A model generated the notes under the pieces. It was not told where the DNA came from. It worked only from the letters and a program-made list of their open reading frames with translations, and did not search any database. The position numbers and the translations under genes are program-made. Below, piece after piece: positions 23,951 through 32,582 of a DNA stretch of 64,000 nt. Source of the DNA: Acidimicrobiales bacterium (GTDB taxonomy: Bacteria > Actinomycetota > Acidimicrobiia > Acidimicrobiales > SZUA-35). Location: positions 4,898,001 to 4,962,000 of the forward strand of contig JAWKIO010000005.1 in assembly GCA_041394265.1 (NCBI GenBank), given 5' to 3'. Position 1 is the stretch's first letter. Every line of letters begins with the position of its first letter.

Positions 23951-26643
23951 GAGTCCGACGCTCGATCGAGGCCGTCTTGATCGAGTCCGACATCATCGAG
24001 TCCGTCATCCTCGAGACCGTCGAGGTCGAGACCGTCATCGTCGAGCTCATCGCCGTCGAGGTCGATCGCCGACGAGACGGCCACCAGGTCGCGGTGCACC
24101 GCATCCGAGGCGGCCCTGGCCGCACGCTGAGTGGCAGGATCGATGGCCAACTGGGCGATCTGGCGCAAGAGGTCGATCAGCAGTCGCGCGGTGCGCACGA
24201 AGTCACCGGCGGTGAGTTCCTCGTCGTCGAGTACCTGATCGAGGTGCCCTCCTGCGGCCCAGCTGTGGGCGACCGCCATGAAGCCGGCATCGGGGACCCG
24301 GGTCTCGTTCAGGCGCAGCCGATGCTCGTGGTTGGCGAGCGTTCGATGCAGGCGAGTGAGCTTGCCGAACCGGCGCCGGAGCTCGTCGGTGGGAAACCAC
24401 GGCTCGGGCACATCGTGGCTGCGGCGCTCCTCGAAGATGAAGGTCGACGCCAGCGCCGCAACCTCGGACGGGGCCAGTCCATCGAACAGGCCGGCTTCGA
24501 TGGCCTCGACGACGAGCAGGTCGAGCTCGTGGTACATCCGAGCCAGCCGCTCCCCCGACGCGGTGAGCGACCAGCCGTCGAGGTGGCCTCGCTCGGTGAG
24601 CAGCTCGATGACCCGATCGAACTGCAGCCCGAGGGACTCGGCGGCCGAGTTGACCCCGGTGCGCATCGACGCCATCTCGGCGTCGAGCTTGTCGAGACGG
24701 CGCAGACCCTTACGGGCACCGGCAGGCACATCGGCGTCGCTGGTGTAGATCGTGGTGGGACCGAGCGAACGGCGCTTGCTCGCCCGGAAGTTCGCCGTCG
24801 CCAACGCCTGGCCGATCTCGTAGACGAACGAGACGCTGTTCGGCAGGTACGGATCGGGCACGGCGACGTCGCCGAGGTGCACCGGCACCCGCTCGAGCAT
24901 GGGTGCGGTCATCTCGTAGCTGTTGGTTTCGGTGTCGGCGACCAACACCTTCACACGCCCGCCCTTGCGGTAGGCCACGGCCATCACCACGACCGGCGAG
25001 GGGAGGTCGGCGGCGACAACCTCGAGCGCGTTGCCCGGGCGCAGCTGACTCAGTGCGAAGGCGATTTCGTCGGGATCGGCCTCGATCTCGGACTCGGTGG
25101 CGAGCGCCGCACGGAGTTCACCGATCGGGCCGAACTCTCGCTCGATGCGACCCTCGATCTGGGCGTAGCGGTCGCGCAACTTCTCGAGCTGATACTCACC
25201 TCGCACGACGTCGGCGTCGGCACGGAACTGGGCGAACGACAGGTTGAGCAACTGTCGGGCCCGCTCGGGGTCGTAGCGCCGCACCAGGTTGGCGGCCATG
25301 TTGTAGGTGGGGCGGAACGCCGAGCGCAGGACGTAGTCGCGGCTGGCGGCGAGCGTGGCGACCTGTTCGAAGCGAACCCACGGTGACCACAGCACCACCG
25401 CATCGCCGAAGTCGTCGATGCCACGCCGCCCCGCCCGGCCGGTGAGCTGGGTGTATTGCGCCGGGCTGAGGAATTCGTGGCCGTCGCCGTTCCATTTGGT
25501 GAGCTTCTCGATCACCACCGTTCGGGCCGGCATGTTGATCCCCAGTGCGAGCGTCTCGGTCGCGAAGACCGCCTTGACCATGCCCCGCTCGAAGCAGGTC
25601 TCGACGACTTCCTTCATCGGGGGCACCATGCCGGCATGGTGGGCGGCAACACCGGCCTCGAGCGCCTGGAGGAATCGGTCGTAGCCCAGGACCGCACGGT
25701 CGGTGTCGCTGAGGTTCGCCATGCGTTCGGCGGCGATCTGGCGGATGCGTTCGCGTTCCTCACTGGTGGTGAGGGTGATGCCCGCATCGAGCACGGACAG
25801 CGCGGCCTCGGAACACGCAGCGCGAGAGAACAGGAAGTAGATGACGGGGAGCAGCTCCCGCTCGCGCAGCAGCTGGATGACATCGACTCGGCGTGGCGTC
25901 TGCCATTTCGGACGGGTTCGCCCCTTCGGCCCCTTGGGGCCCTTGCGGTTGCGCCCTCGCTGGATCTCGGGGTCGTAGCGGAAGCCCTTGGCGTTGGGTT
26001 TGCCCTGCGACAGCGTCTTGATCAGATGAAGCTTCGCACTCGCCCGCTCGCCCACCAGGTAGAGATTCTCCAGTTCGACCGGTCGGCGCGTCTCGACCAC
26101 GAGTCGAGTGGTGCCGCGGACGGTCTCCATCCATTCGGCGAGTTCGTCGGCGTTCGACACCGTGGCCGACAGCGCCACCAGCTGGATGTCTCGGGGAAGG
26201 TGGATGATGACCTCCTCCCACACCGGCCCTCGGTAGCTGTCCTGGAGGTAGTGCACCTCGTCGAGGATGACCGCACCGAGCGAATCGAGGCGTCGCCCGG
26301 CGTAGAGCATGTTGCGCAGCACTTCGGTGGTCATCACGACCACGGGAGCGTCACCGTTGATCGCGTTGTCACCGGTGAGCAGACCGACACGATCGAGGCC
26401 ATAGGTTCCGATGAGATCCCGGAACTTCTGGTTCGACAGCGCCTTGATCGGCGTGGTGTAGAAGACGCGCCGGCCGCGGCGCAACAACTGATCGATCGCA
26501 TACGACGCCACGAGCGTCTTTCCCGCACCGGTGGGCGCGGCCACGATCACGTGCGCCCCCTCGTCGAACGCGGCGAACGCATCGAGTTGGAATCGGTCAG
26601 GCTCGAACCCGAGCGACTGAACGAAGGCAGACTCGGCGGTCAC
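23947..26643 (-). CDS. helY: DEVH-box RNA/DNA helicase, HelY family (Ski2/Mtr4-like)
   Basis: The 898-residue helicase equals mycobacterial HelY in length and neighbourhood (beside tatC). Walker A is APTGAGKT at 37-44. The DEVH box is in VILDEVHYLQD and motif III in LVALSATVSN. The C-terminal helicase lobe includes FATETLALGINMPARTV and QLTGRAGRRGIDDFG. A long helical/arch-like C-terminal region follows and ends with an acidic DGDELDDDGLDLDG repeat. It probably unwinds structured RNA. Its start overlaps the tatC stop (ATGA), placing it in the tat operon. Confidence 0.9.
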   Translation of the reverse strand: MTAESAFVQSLGFEPDRFQLDAFAAFDEGAHVIVAAPTGAGKTLVASYAIDQLLRRGRRVFYTTPIKALSNQKFRDLIGTYGLDRVGLLTGDNAINGDAPVVVMTTEVLRNMLYAGRRLDSLGAVILDEVHYLQDSYRGPVWEEVIIHLPRDIQLVALSATVSNADELAEWMETVRGTTRLVVETRRPVELENLYLVGERASAKLHLIKTLSQGKPNAKGFRYDPEIQRGRNRKGPKGPKGRTRPKWQTPRRVDVIQLLRERELLPVIYFLFSRAACSEAALSVLDAGITLTTSEERERIRQIAAERMANLSDTDRAVLGYDRFLQALEAGVAAHHAGMVPPMKEVVETCFERGMVKAVFATETLALGINMPARTVVIEKLTKWNGDGHEFLSPAQYTQLTGRAGRRGIDDFGDAVVLWSPWVRFEQVATLAASRDYVLRSAFRPTYNMAANLVRRYDPERARQLLNLSFAQFRADADVVRGEYQLEKLRDRYAQIEGRIEREFGPIGELRAALATESEIEADPDEIAFALSQLRPGNALEVVAADLPSPVVVMAVAYRKGGRVKVLVADTETNSYEMTAPMLERVPVHLGDVAVPDPYLPNSVSFVYEIGQALATANFRASKRRSLGPTTIYTSDADVPAGARKGLRRLDKLDAEMASMRTGVNSAAESLGLQFDRVIELLTERGHLDGWSLTASGERLARMYHELDLLVVEAIEAGLFDGLAPSEVAALASTFIFEERRSHDVPEPWFPTDELRRRFGKLTRLHRTLANHEHRLRLNETRVPDAGFMAVAHSWAAGGHLDQVLDDEELTAGDFVRTARLLIDLLRQIAQLAIDPATQRAARAASDAVHRDLVAVSSAIDLDGDELDDDGLDLDGLEDDGLDDVGLDQDGLDRASDS

Positions 26644-27434
26644 AGCAGGCTTGCTCGGTTCTTCGTGAGTCGCCCGCCGATGATGAGTGACGCCTCGTAG
26701 AAGAAGTACATCGGTACGCCGACCACGCTCAATGTGAACGGATCACCGGTCGGCGTGATGATCGCCGCAGCGATGACGACCAGCACCAGGGCGATGCGGC
26801 GCTGGCGTCGCAGCGTTGCCGTTTGCACGATGCCGGTCATCTGCAGGAAGACCAGCACCAGCGGGAACTCGAACGCGATGCCGAACGCCAGCAGCATCTT
26901 GATGAAGAAGCTGAGGTACTGATCGGCGGTATAGAACTGAGCAAAGCGGTCCTCGCTGCCGATGTTGCTCAAGACCTCGAGCGACCGCGGCAGGAACAGG
27001 TAGGCGGTCACGACGCCTGCGAACAGCAGGAGAATCGAGGCAGCAAGGAACGGGAGCACCGCCCGCTTCTCGTTGGGATACAGCCCGGGCAGCACGAAGC
27101 GCGCCATCTGGTAGAAGATGACCGGCAGGGCGAGGATCAAGCCGCCCCATCCGGCGAGTGTGATCAAGACGTCGAACTGGTCGAGCGGGCTGGTGGCGAG
27201 GAACTGGGCGCAGTCCTCCGCACCGTCGCTCGCCACCTTCGTACCGACCTCGCAGTACGGCTCGGTGAGCAAATCGAAGACCCGCTGTTGGAACACGAGC
27301 ACGACGACGGCACCGATCACCACGGCCATCACGCTCTTGATCAGTCGCGAGCGCAGCTCGGACAGGTGCTCGACGAGCGACATGTCGGCCTCGGCAGACC
27401 GAGGCGTCTTCTTCTTGCGAAACGACACCTTCAC
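26640..27434 (-). CDS. tatC: Sec-independent (Tat) translocase subunit TatC
   Basis: TatC is the membrane receptor for twin-arginine signal peptides. The 264 residues contain the diagnostic N-terminal MSLVEHLSELRSRL and six predicted transmembrane helices (for example AVVIGAVVVLVFQ, FLAASILLLFAGVVTAYLFL, IALVLVVIAAAIITPTGDP). The first periplasmic loop contains paired cysteines (EPYCEVGTKVASDGAEDCAQ), common in actinobacterial TatC. It overlaps tatA/B and helY by 4 nt each. Confidence 0.95.
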   Translation of the reverse strand: MKVSFRKKKTPRSAEADMSLVEHLSELRSRLIKSVMAVVIGAVVVLVFQQRVFDLLTEPYCEVGTKVASDGAEDCAQFLATSPLDQFDVLITLAGWGGLILALPVIFYQMARFVLPGLYPNEKRAVLPFLAASILLLFAGVVTAYLFLPRSLEVLSNIGSEDRFAQFYTADQYLSFFIKMLLAFGIAFEFPLVLVFLQMTGIVQTATLRRQRRIALVLVVIAAAIITPTGDPFTLSVVGVPMYFFYEASLIIGGRLTKNRASLL

Positions 27435-27862
27435 GAAGCCGGCGGATCCTGCTCGGCGTGCGATGACTCGATGTCGGGGTCGGTGTCGGGCTCGAGCGGG
27501 AGAGCGGCCTCGGCCACAGTCTCTTCTGCGGCCTCGGTGTCGGGTGCCGCTTCAGCCTCGGCCTTGGCCGCGGCGCTCGCACCGCGGGGGCCGAACGCCT
27601 GGTCGATCGTGGACTTCGATGCCGACTCGGCATAGCCCCGCGGGACGATCGGCTTCTCGTCGGAGCCGTCGCCGGTCCACTTGACCGGATCGAGCTCGTC
27701 CATCCCCGACATGAATTCGCCACGGACACCGTCGGCCAGGCTTCGGAGCTGGGCGACGTAGTTGCCGAACTTGCGCATGACCGATGGCAGTTGTTCGGGA
27801 CCAACGGCGATGAGCGCCACGAGGGCGATGACCAAGAACTCGCCTCCTCCGATCCCGAACAT
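27431..27862 (-). CDS. Tat translocase TatA/TatB family protein
   Basis: The start at 27862 gives the family N-terminus MFGIGGGEFLVIALVALIAV. It has one transmembrane helix with an early Glu (E8, as in TatB), then the GPEQLP hinge and an amphipathic helix (VMRKFGNYVAQLRSLADGV). The C-terminal 60 residues are acidic and Ala/Glu-rich. At 143 residues it is longer than typical TatA, so I favour TatB or a dual-function TatA/B. It is immediately upstream of tatC with an ATGA overlap. Confidence 0.85.
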   Translation of the reverse strand: MFGIGGGEFLVIALVALIAVGPEQLPSVMRKFGNYVAQLRSLADGVRGEFMSGMDELDPVKWTGDGSDEKPIVPRGYAESASKSTIDQAFGPRGASAAAKAEAEAAPDTEAAEETVAEAALPLEPDTDPDIESSHAEQDPPAS

Positions 27863-27966
27863 GGCGGCCAGACTAGCGGCCTGCGTACAGCAGCAGAGCC
27901 TCGCCAGACTGAGTCGCCGTGCTCGTGCTCGCCGGTCGACGCCCCCCTCGCCTGGCAGAACGCGAA

Positions 27967-27994
27967 CGAGCCGCCGGGGGCTCCCGGCGGCTCG
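27967..27994 (-). terminator. Strong GC-rich hairpin after the 109-aa zinc-ribbon gene
   Basis: A perfect 12-bp stem (CGAGCCGCCGGG / CCCGGCGGCTCG) with a 4-nt loop lies 32 bp downstream of the stop at 28027. On the minus strand the stem is followed by TTCGCGTTC. It would separate the zinc-ribbon gene from tatA/B. Confidence 0.6.
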
Positions 27995-28026
27995 TGTCGA
28001 CGAGGCAGATGTTCGAATTGCTCGAG

Positions 28027-28356
28027 CTAACCGGTGAACTCCGACAGCGCCTGGCCCAGGGCCGAGTCGTCCATCAGGAGATCGTGGAAGTCGAGGAGGT
28101 CGTCGTGGTTGATCGGCTCGCCGGCATGGACCTCGTTGAGCTCGGCGGGGAGGCGCCAGGTCGTGAACGACACACCGCTGGCCACCAGCAGATCGATCGT
28201 GCGAGTCTCTGCGGACTTCACCACCACCATGCGGCAGTGGGGGCAACGGAACGAATACGTGCCGTGGTTGTTGTCATCGCAGATGCGAACCTGAACGTCA
28301 TTCGTGGTGAGCTCGACATCGCCGCAATCGGGGCAGCTGGCTCGAATGGTCGCCAT
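28027..28356 (-). CDS. Zinc-ribbon conserved protein (109 aa)
   Basis: The N-terminal 50 residues hold two CxxC pairs (ASCPDCGDVELTT and YSFRCPHCRMVVVKS), giving a four-cysteine zinc ribbon with beta strands (VQVRICDDNNHGTYSFRC). The C-terminal half is helical and acidic (INHDDLLDFHDLLMDDS). Similar small actinobacterial proteins are annotated only as hypothetical. It has its own terminator hairpin and a 155-bp upstream gap shared with the divergent GDPD gene. Confidence 0.7.
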   Translation of the reverse strand: MATIRASCPDCGDVELTTNDVQVRICDDNNHGTYSFRCPHCRMVVVKSAETRTIDLLVASGVSFTTWRLPAELNEVHAGEPINHDDLLDFHDLLMDDSALGQALSEFTG

Positions 28357-28511
28357 GTTGGGAGTTCCTCCTACCGTCTTCCTCGTCTACTCGCATAGGT
28401 TCGGCAGGAGGTAGGGCACTCTTGAGGACATGGGCAAGAGAACACAGATCTCCTGCCCCTGCGTCATTGTGCCCGGTGGATTGGTGGTTGCGGTGGATCT
28501 GCGTTGGCAAG

Positions 28512-29276
28512 ATGGTGGACGTGCCGCCGCGACTGCCACCACTGCTCGACGTTCCGATTGCGTTTGCCCACCGTGGAGCACGTGCACACGCCCCTGAGAA
28601 CACGATCGAATCGTTTCGCCTCGCACTGAGATTGGGTGCGACCGGACTCGAGAGCGACGTCTGGATCACCGCCGATGGCGAGCCGGTGCTCGATCACGAT
28701 GGTGCGTTCGGCCCACGTCTGCGGCGTCGTCAAATCGCCGATCTGCGCACCTCGCAACTGCCGTCGCACATGCCGACACTCGCCGAGTTCTACGACTCGG
28801 TCACGACCAGTGTTCCGTTCTCACTCGATGTGAAAGACCCGGCTGCCTTCGATGCCGTGGTCGCGGTCGCACGCAATGCAGGGGCCGAACACCAGCTGTG
28901 GTTGTGTCATCCCACACTCGAGCAGCTGCTCCCGTGGCGCCATGCCACCGAAGCCCGGCTCGTCGACTCCACACGGCTGTCACGCATCGCCGAGGGGATC
29001 GAGCGCAGGGCCCACCGGTTGCGCGACACCGGGATCGATGCGATCAACCTTCGCCACATGGACTGGTCGGGTGGCGCGATCGCCATGTTCCACCGCTTCG
29101 AGCGGTACGCCCTCGGCTGGGACGCCCAGCACCCCCGTGAGATCGCGAACCTCCTCGACGCCGGTATCGACGGTGTGTTCAGTGACCACTCCGACCGTCT
29201 TGCCGCCCAGTGGGCGGCGTTCTATCCCGACCACGCCGAGTCCAGCGACGCCCATCAGCCGAACGAGCCGGAGTAG
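28512..29276 (+). CDS. Glycerophosphodiester phosphodiesterase family protein
   Basis: It hydrolyses glycerophosphodiesters released from phospholipids to glycerol-3-phosphate and an alcohol. The 254 residues start at ATG 28512 and contain the TIM-barrel GDPD signature: PIAFAHRGARAHAPENT (catalytic His plus Glu), LESDVWITADGEPVLDHDG (metal-binding Glu/Asp and second His), LDVKDPA and GIDGVFSDHSDRL. There is no signal peptide, so it acts in the cytosol. It sits 3 bp before the RNase toxin gene and may share its transcript. Confidence 0.85.
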   Translation: MVDVPPRLPPLLDVPIAFAHRGARAHAPENTIESFRLALRLGATGLESDVWITADGEPVLDHDGAFGPRLRRRQIADLRTSQLPSHMPTLAEFYDSVTTSVPFSLDVKDPAAFDAVVAVARNAGAEHQLWLCHPTLEQLLPWRHATEARLVDSTRLSRIAEGIERRAHRLRDTGIDAINLRHMDWSGGAIAMFHRFERYALGWDAQHPREIANLLDAGIDGVFSDHSDRLAAQWAAFYPDHAESSDAHQPNEPE

Positions 29277-29279
29277 CCG

Positions 29280-29879
29280 ATGAAACCGAACATCAAGAGT
29301 TTCCTGGCTGGTGCCGTCGTGGTCATCCTGGCGTGGGTGATCGTGTCCCTCGCCGGCGGCGACGACACCACGAACGACAACGAGCTGTCGAGCAGCGAGG
29401 TTGCGGCGGAGATCACCGCCGGCGGGACGGCAACCCCGGCCGAAGACACCTCGGCGACCGCCGACGACACCGCAGTTGACGACACGGCAGTGGACGACAC
29501 CGCCGCCGACGAAGCTGAGGACGCGGCAGCCGACGACACCCTCCACGACGCGCCGAGCGCCAACGACGAGGCGCCGCCGACCGCACGATTCAGTGGGCTC
29601 CCGGCCATCGCGCCGGCCGAACTGCCGATCGAGGCGATCGACACGCTCGACCTCGTCGCCTCGGGCGGCCCGTTCCCCTATTCCCAAGACGACTCGGTGT
29701 TCCAGAACCGAGAAGGGATCCTGCCGGATCAGCCCCAGGGCTACTACCGCGAGTACACCGTCGTCACCCCGGGCGAGGGTGATCGCGGCGCCCGCCGCAT
29801 CGTTGCGGGAACCGACGGCGATCTGTACTACACCGACGACCACTACGACTCGTTCCGCGAGATCGTGTTGTCGTCATGA
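29280..29879 (+). CDS. Membrane-anchored or exported guanyl-specific ribonuclease, RNase Sa / barnase family
   Basis: The N-terminal residues 1-25 are a signal-anchor (KSFLAGAVVVILAWVIVSLAG). A Thr/Asp/Ala-rich linker with repeated AVDDTA units covers 30-105. The C-terminal 90 residues are strongly like Streptomyces RNase Sa (GPFPYSQDDSVFQNREG, YYREYTVVTPG). The three catalytic residues are kept: E158, R173 and H188. The cysteines that form the RNase Sa disulfide are absent. It cleaves RNA after guanosine. Its stop overlaps the barstar start (ATGA), so it is a secreted toxin-immunity pair. Confidence 0.9.
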   Translation: MKPNIKSFLAGAVVVILAWVIVSLAGGDDTTNDNELSSSEVAAEITAGGTATPAEDTSATADDTAVDDTAVDDTAADEAEDAAADDTLHDAPSANDEAPPTARFSGLPAIAPAELPIEAIDTLDLVASGGPFPYSQDDSVFQNREGILPDQPQGYYREYTVVTPGEGDRGARRIVAGTDGDLYYTDDHYDSFREIVLSS

Positions 29880-30337
29880 TCGAACCGATCGACGCGTTGC
29901 TCACCGGCTGGACCGCCCCCGGCGTCTGGTCCATCGACACGCTTCCCGACGACCTTGCACCTCGGGCCGAGGGGCTCGGCTGGCGACCGTTGGTGGTCGA
30001 AGGTGAGCACGCCTCCAAGGAGTCCTTCCTCGCCGCCGTGCGCGAAGCAGCGACCTTTCCTGAATGGGTCGGCAACAACTGGGATGCCTTCGAAGAGGTG
30101 ATGCGCGACCTGTCGTGGCTCCCCTCCGCTCCCCTGCTGCTCGTGCTCACTTCGCCGGTGCCCGACACAGCGGTCGAGATCCTGATCGACGTGGCGCGGC
30201 ACTGGGACCGTCACCAGCGACGGTTCGCCGTCGTGATCAGCGGGCAGTCACTCGGGCGAGCCGCAAGCGAACTCCCACAACTCGACCGGCTCCCCGTGAT
30301 CGGTCAGAGTCCACCGAGACGGTCGAGTGGCCAGTAG
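29876..30337 (+). CDS. Barstar family ribonuclease inhibitor
   Basis: The 153-residue product has the barstar core WRPLVVEGEHASKESFLAAV, then FPEWVGNNWDAFEEVMRDL, matching the barnase-binding helix of barstar (PEYYGENLDALWDCL) with Asp kept at the first acidic contact and Glu at the second. It blocks the RNase active site in the cytosol. Translation is coupled to the RNase by a 4-nt overlap. A C-terminal extension of about 40 residues is present, and its 3' end overlaps the convergent signal peptidase gene by 34 bp. Confidence 0.9.
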   Translation: MIEPIDALLTGWTAPGVWSIDTLPDDLAPRAEGLGWRPLVVEGEHASKESFLAAVREAATFPEWVGNNWDAFEEVMRDLSWLPSAPLLLVLTSPVPDTAVEILIDVARHWDRHQRRFAVVISGQSLGRAASELPQLDRLPVIGQSPPRRSSGQ

Positions 30338-30930
30338 CGGAAGCGAGCCTTGCCAACGACGGTGTCGTCGCTGATCGGCCCGAAGACGCGGGAGTCGCTG
30401 GACCGATTCCGGTTGTCACCCATCATGAACAGCTCGCCCTCGGGCACCACCACCGGCGCGAAGTCGACGATCGTGACGTCGTCATCGAGGTAGGGCTCAT
30501 CGATCGCCTCGCCGTTCACGAAGACCGCGCCGTCGTGTCCCTCGACGGTGTCGCCCGGCAGACCGATCACGCGCTTGATGAGTTCGTCGTATTCGCTCGG
30601 CAGACCGGGCGGCCGGTCGAACACGACGACGTCGAACCGGTGAATGTCACTGAAGCGATAGCTGAGCTTGTCGACCACCACATGGTCGCCGACGACCAAG
30701 GTCGACTCCATCGACTCGGACGGGATGGAGAATGCCTGCAGTACATAGCTGCGGACCACGAGGGCGAGGAGGATCGCGCCTCCCAATACCAACACCCATT
30801 CCATGGCTGCCCGCATGGGCGACGATGGCGACTCATCGATCGGTGCGCTCACTTCGGCGGTGGGATAGCCGTCAGTGCCGTCAGTGTCGGCGTCGTGTTC
30901 GGTCACGGCTCGGTCGGGGTCGTTCGGCAC
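30304..30930 (-). CDS. lepB: Signal peptidase I (first of two in tandem)
   Basis: It removes signal peptides from exported pre-proteins at the membrane. The 208 residues have an acidic cytosolic N-terminus, one transmembrane helix (about 43-66, WVLVLGGAILLALVV), catalytic S73 in SIPSESMEST and catalytic K119 in DELIKRVIGLPGD. Further signatures are box D GDNRNRSSDSRVFGP and the end RYWPLDRLGGL. It lies 18 bp after the second copy. The 3' end overlaps barstar. Confidence 0.9.
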   Translation of the reverse strand: MPNDPDRAVTEHDADTDGTDGYPTAEVSAPIDESPSSPMRAAMEWVLVLGGAILLALVVRSYVLQAFSIPSESMESTLVVGDHVVVDKLSYRFSDIHRFDVVVFDRPPGLPSEYDELIKRVIGLPGDTVEGHDGAVFVNGEAIDEPYLDDDVTIVDFAPVVVPEGELFMMGDNRNRSSDSRVFGPISDDTVVGKARFRYWPLDRLGGL

Positions 30931-30948
30931 GGGTCGGTTCGCAACCGG

Positions 30949-31584
30949 TCAGAGCGAGCCGACGCGGTCGAGCGGCCAGAAGAGGACGAACGCTCGACCG
31001 ACGATGTTGCCCTCGGGGACGGTGCCGAAGAATCGGGAGTCGTACGAGTCGTCTCGGTTGTCGCCCATCATGAAGTACTCACCCTCGGCCACCGTGATCG
31101 GCGCGAAGTCGACGATCACGTCGACCGGATCGAGGTAGGGCTCGTCGATGGCCTCGCCGTTGACGTACACCGCACCATCGCGCCCTTCGACCACATCGCC
31201 CGGTAGCCCGATGACTCGTTTGATCAGGTCTTGATAGCCGTTGGGGTCGTCGTCAGGACGCTCGAACACCACGACGTCGCCCCGGCTGATGTCGCCGAAG
31301 CGATAGCTGAGCTTGTTGACCATGACCCGGTCCTGCTTCTCCAGGGTGTGCTCCATCGACTCCGACGGGATCCAGAACGGCTGGAACAAAAAGCCACGCA
31401 CGAACAGGGCGACGGCGATCGCACCCACCACGACGACCACCCATTCCATGACCGCGCGGACGGCCTTGGCATCTTCGTCGATCTCGGGCGTCGGCTCGGC
31501 GACGTCGGCGGGTGCAGTCATCGGATCCCCATCGGCGCCCTCACCGGATTGCTGAACCGGTTGGTCGGAGGCGTCGTGCATCAC
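30949..31584 (-). CDS. Signal peptidase I (second of two in tandem)
   Basis: This paralogue of the downstream lepB has 211 residues, with an acidic N-terminus, a transmembrane helix near 46-66 (WVVVVVGAIAVALFV), S76 in WIPSESMEHT, K122 in DLIKRVIGLPGD, GDNRDDSYDSRFFG and the end LFWPLDRVGSL. The two share long identical stretches, so they arose by tandem duplication, and they diverge mainly in the N-terminal tails. Two SPases may have different substrate preference. The pair sits between the Tat genes and the proteasome genes. Confidence 0.9.
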   Translation of the reverse strand: MMHDASDQPVQQSGEGADGDPMTAPADVAEPTPEIDEDAKAVRAVMEWVVVVVGAIAVALFVRGFLFQPFWIPSESMEHTLEKQDRVMVNKLSYRFGDISRGDVVVFERPDDDPNGYQDLIKRVIGLPGDVVEGRDGAVYVNGEAIDEPYLDPVDVIVDFAPITVAEGEYFMMGDNRDDSYDSRFFGTVPEGNIVGRAFVLFWPLDRVGSL

Positions 31585-31622
31585 CTACGAGACTAACGGC
31601 GCCCTCGCCACGAACGGGGCCG

Positions 31623-32582
31623 TCATCTCGAATGGCGGTAACGCTCCAACACACGAGAGGCAGCAGCCGAGCCGAGGTTCGTGAGTCGCTCGTCGTCGGC
31701 GCTGATGACCCGGACCTGCGACCCCAGTCGGAGCAGCAAGCGTTCGAGCCACGGCACCGCCGTGATCACGAGCGTGGCCTCGCTCGATCCGTCGCGACGG
31801 CGTTTGACCGACTCGGTCGGATACGTCTCGATCACCCACTGGGCCTCGGGCGCAAGCCACAGCGTGACCTTCGGATCGTCGGCGCGGGGGTGGAACAATC
31901 GCACCTCGGGGCCGGAGTCGTCGGGGCGATGCGCACTCGGCTCGCCGGTCGGGCGCAGGTCTTCGATGCGGTCGACTCGGAACAGTCGCTCCCCCTCGGC
32001 GGTGTGGCAGTACCCCTCGAGGTACCACGCACCGCCGGTCGAGCTGACCCTCCACGGGGAGACTCTGCGGGTGGAGCGCTCGTCGCGGCCGTACGAGTAG
32101 TAGTCGATGATGAGATCCTGGGCGGCCTCGGCGGCCTGGCGGAGCTCGGCCAACATCGGCGCCTCGGCCGCTCCCAGATCGACCTCGAGGTTGACGTCGG
32201 GCTCGACGCCGAGCACCTCGGCGAGTTTCGCCAGCGCTCGGGCCAGCGGCCCATCGGGTTCGGTGCCGGGAACCGAGAGCAGGCCGTCGGTGGCCGCCAG
32301 CAGCGCCAGGCCTTGACCGGTGGTGAGCTTGAGCGGTCGTGAGAAGAAGTCGGCGTAGTGGATCCACACCTTGTCGTCCTCGATCGCGACCTCGACGAGT
32401 GCATCGGGGGTGTACGGCGGGAGGCCGACCATCCAGACGACGTTCAGGTCTTCGAGAACGTCGGCTTCGCTCATGCCGAACCGGTGGGCGACGGCGGCCA
32501 CCTCGACGCCTGGGTTCGCCACGATCCACGGGACCATCGCGAGCACCCGGCGGAGTCGGTCGGACGCGTTCGCCGCAGCCAT
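31623..32582 (-). CDS. pafC: PafC, WYL-domain transcriptional regulator
   Basis: PafB and PafC together activate the RecA-independent DNA-damage response in mycobacteria. This 319-residue protein has an N-terminal winged HTH (RLRRVLAMVPWIVANPGVEV), a central WYL domain (DLIIDYYSYGRDE, GGAWYLEGYCHTAEGERLFR) and a C-terminal WCX-type extension ending VLERYRHSR. It starts with a TGATG overlap with pafB, so the pair is translationally coupled. It carries on the proteasome locus order seen in mycobacteria. Confidence 0.9.
   Translation of the reverse strand: MAAANASDRLRRVLAMVPWIVANPGVEVAAVAHRFGMSEADVLEDLNVVWMVGLPPYTPDALVEVAIEDDKVWIHYADFFSRPLKLTTGQGLALLAATDGLLSVPGTEPDGPLARALAKLAEVLGVEPDVNLEVDLGAAEAPMLAELRQAAEAAQDLIIDYYSYGRDERSTRRVSPWRVSSTGGAWYLEGYCHTAEGERLFRVDRIEDLRPTGEPSAHRPDDSGPEVRLFHPRADDPKVTLWLAPEAQWVIETYPTESVKRRRDGSSEATLVITAVPWLERLLLRLGSQVRVISADDERLTNLGSAAASRVLERYRHSR

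Noticed and set aside
30304..30337. Frameshift suspected from the barstar-lepB overlap
   Set aside because: Both proteins keep family motifs to their ends; a 34-bp convergent overlap is acceptable in such a dense genome.
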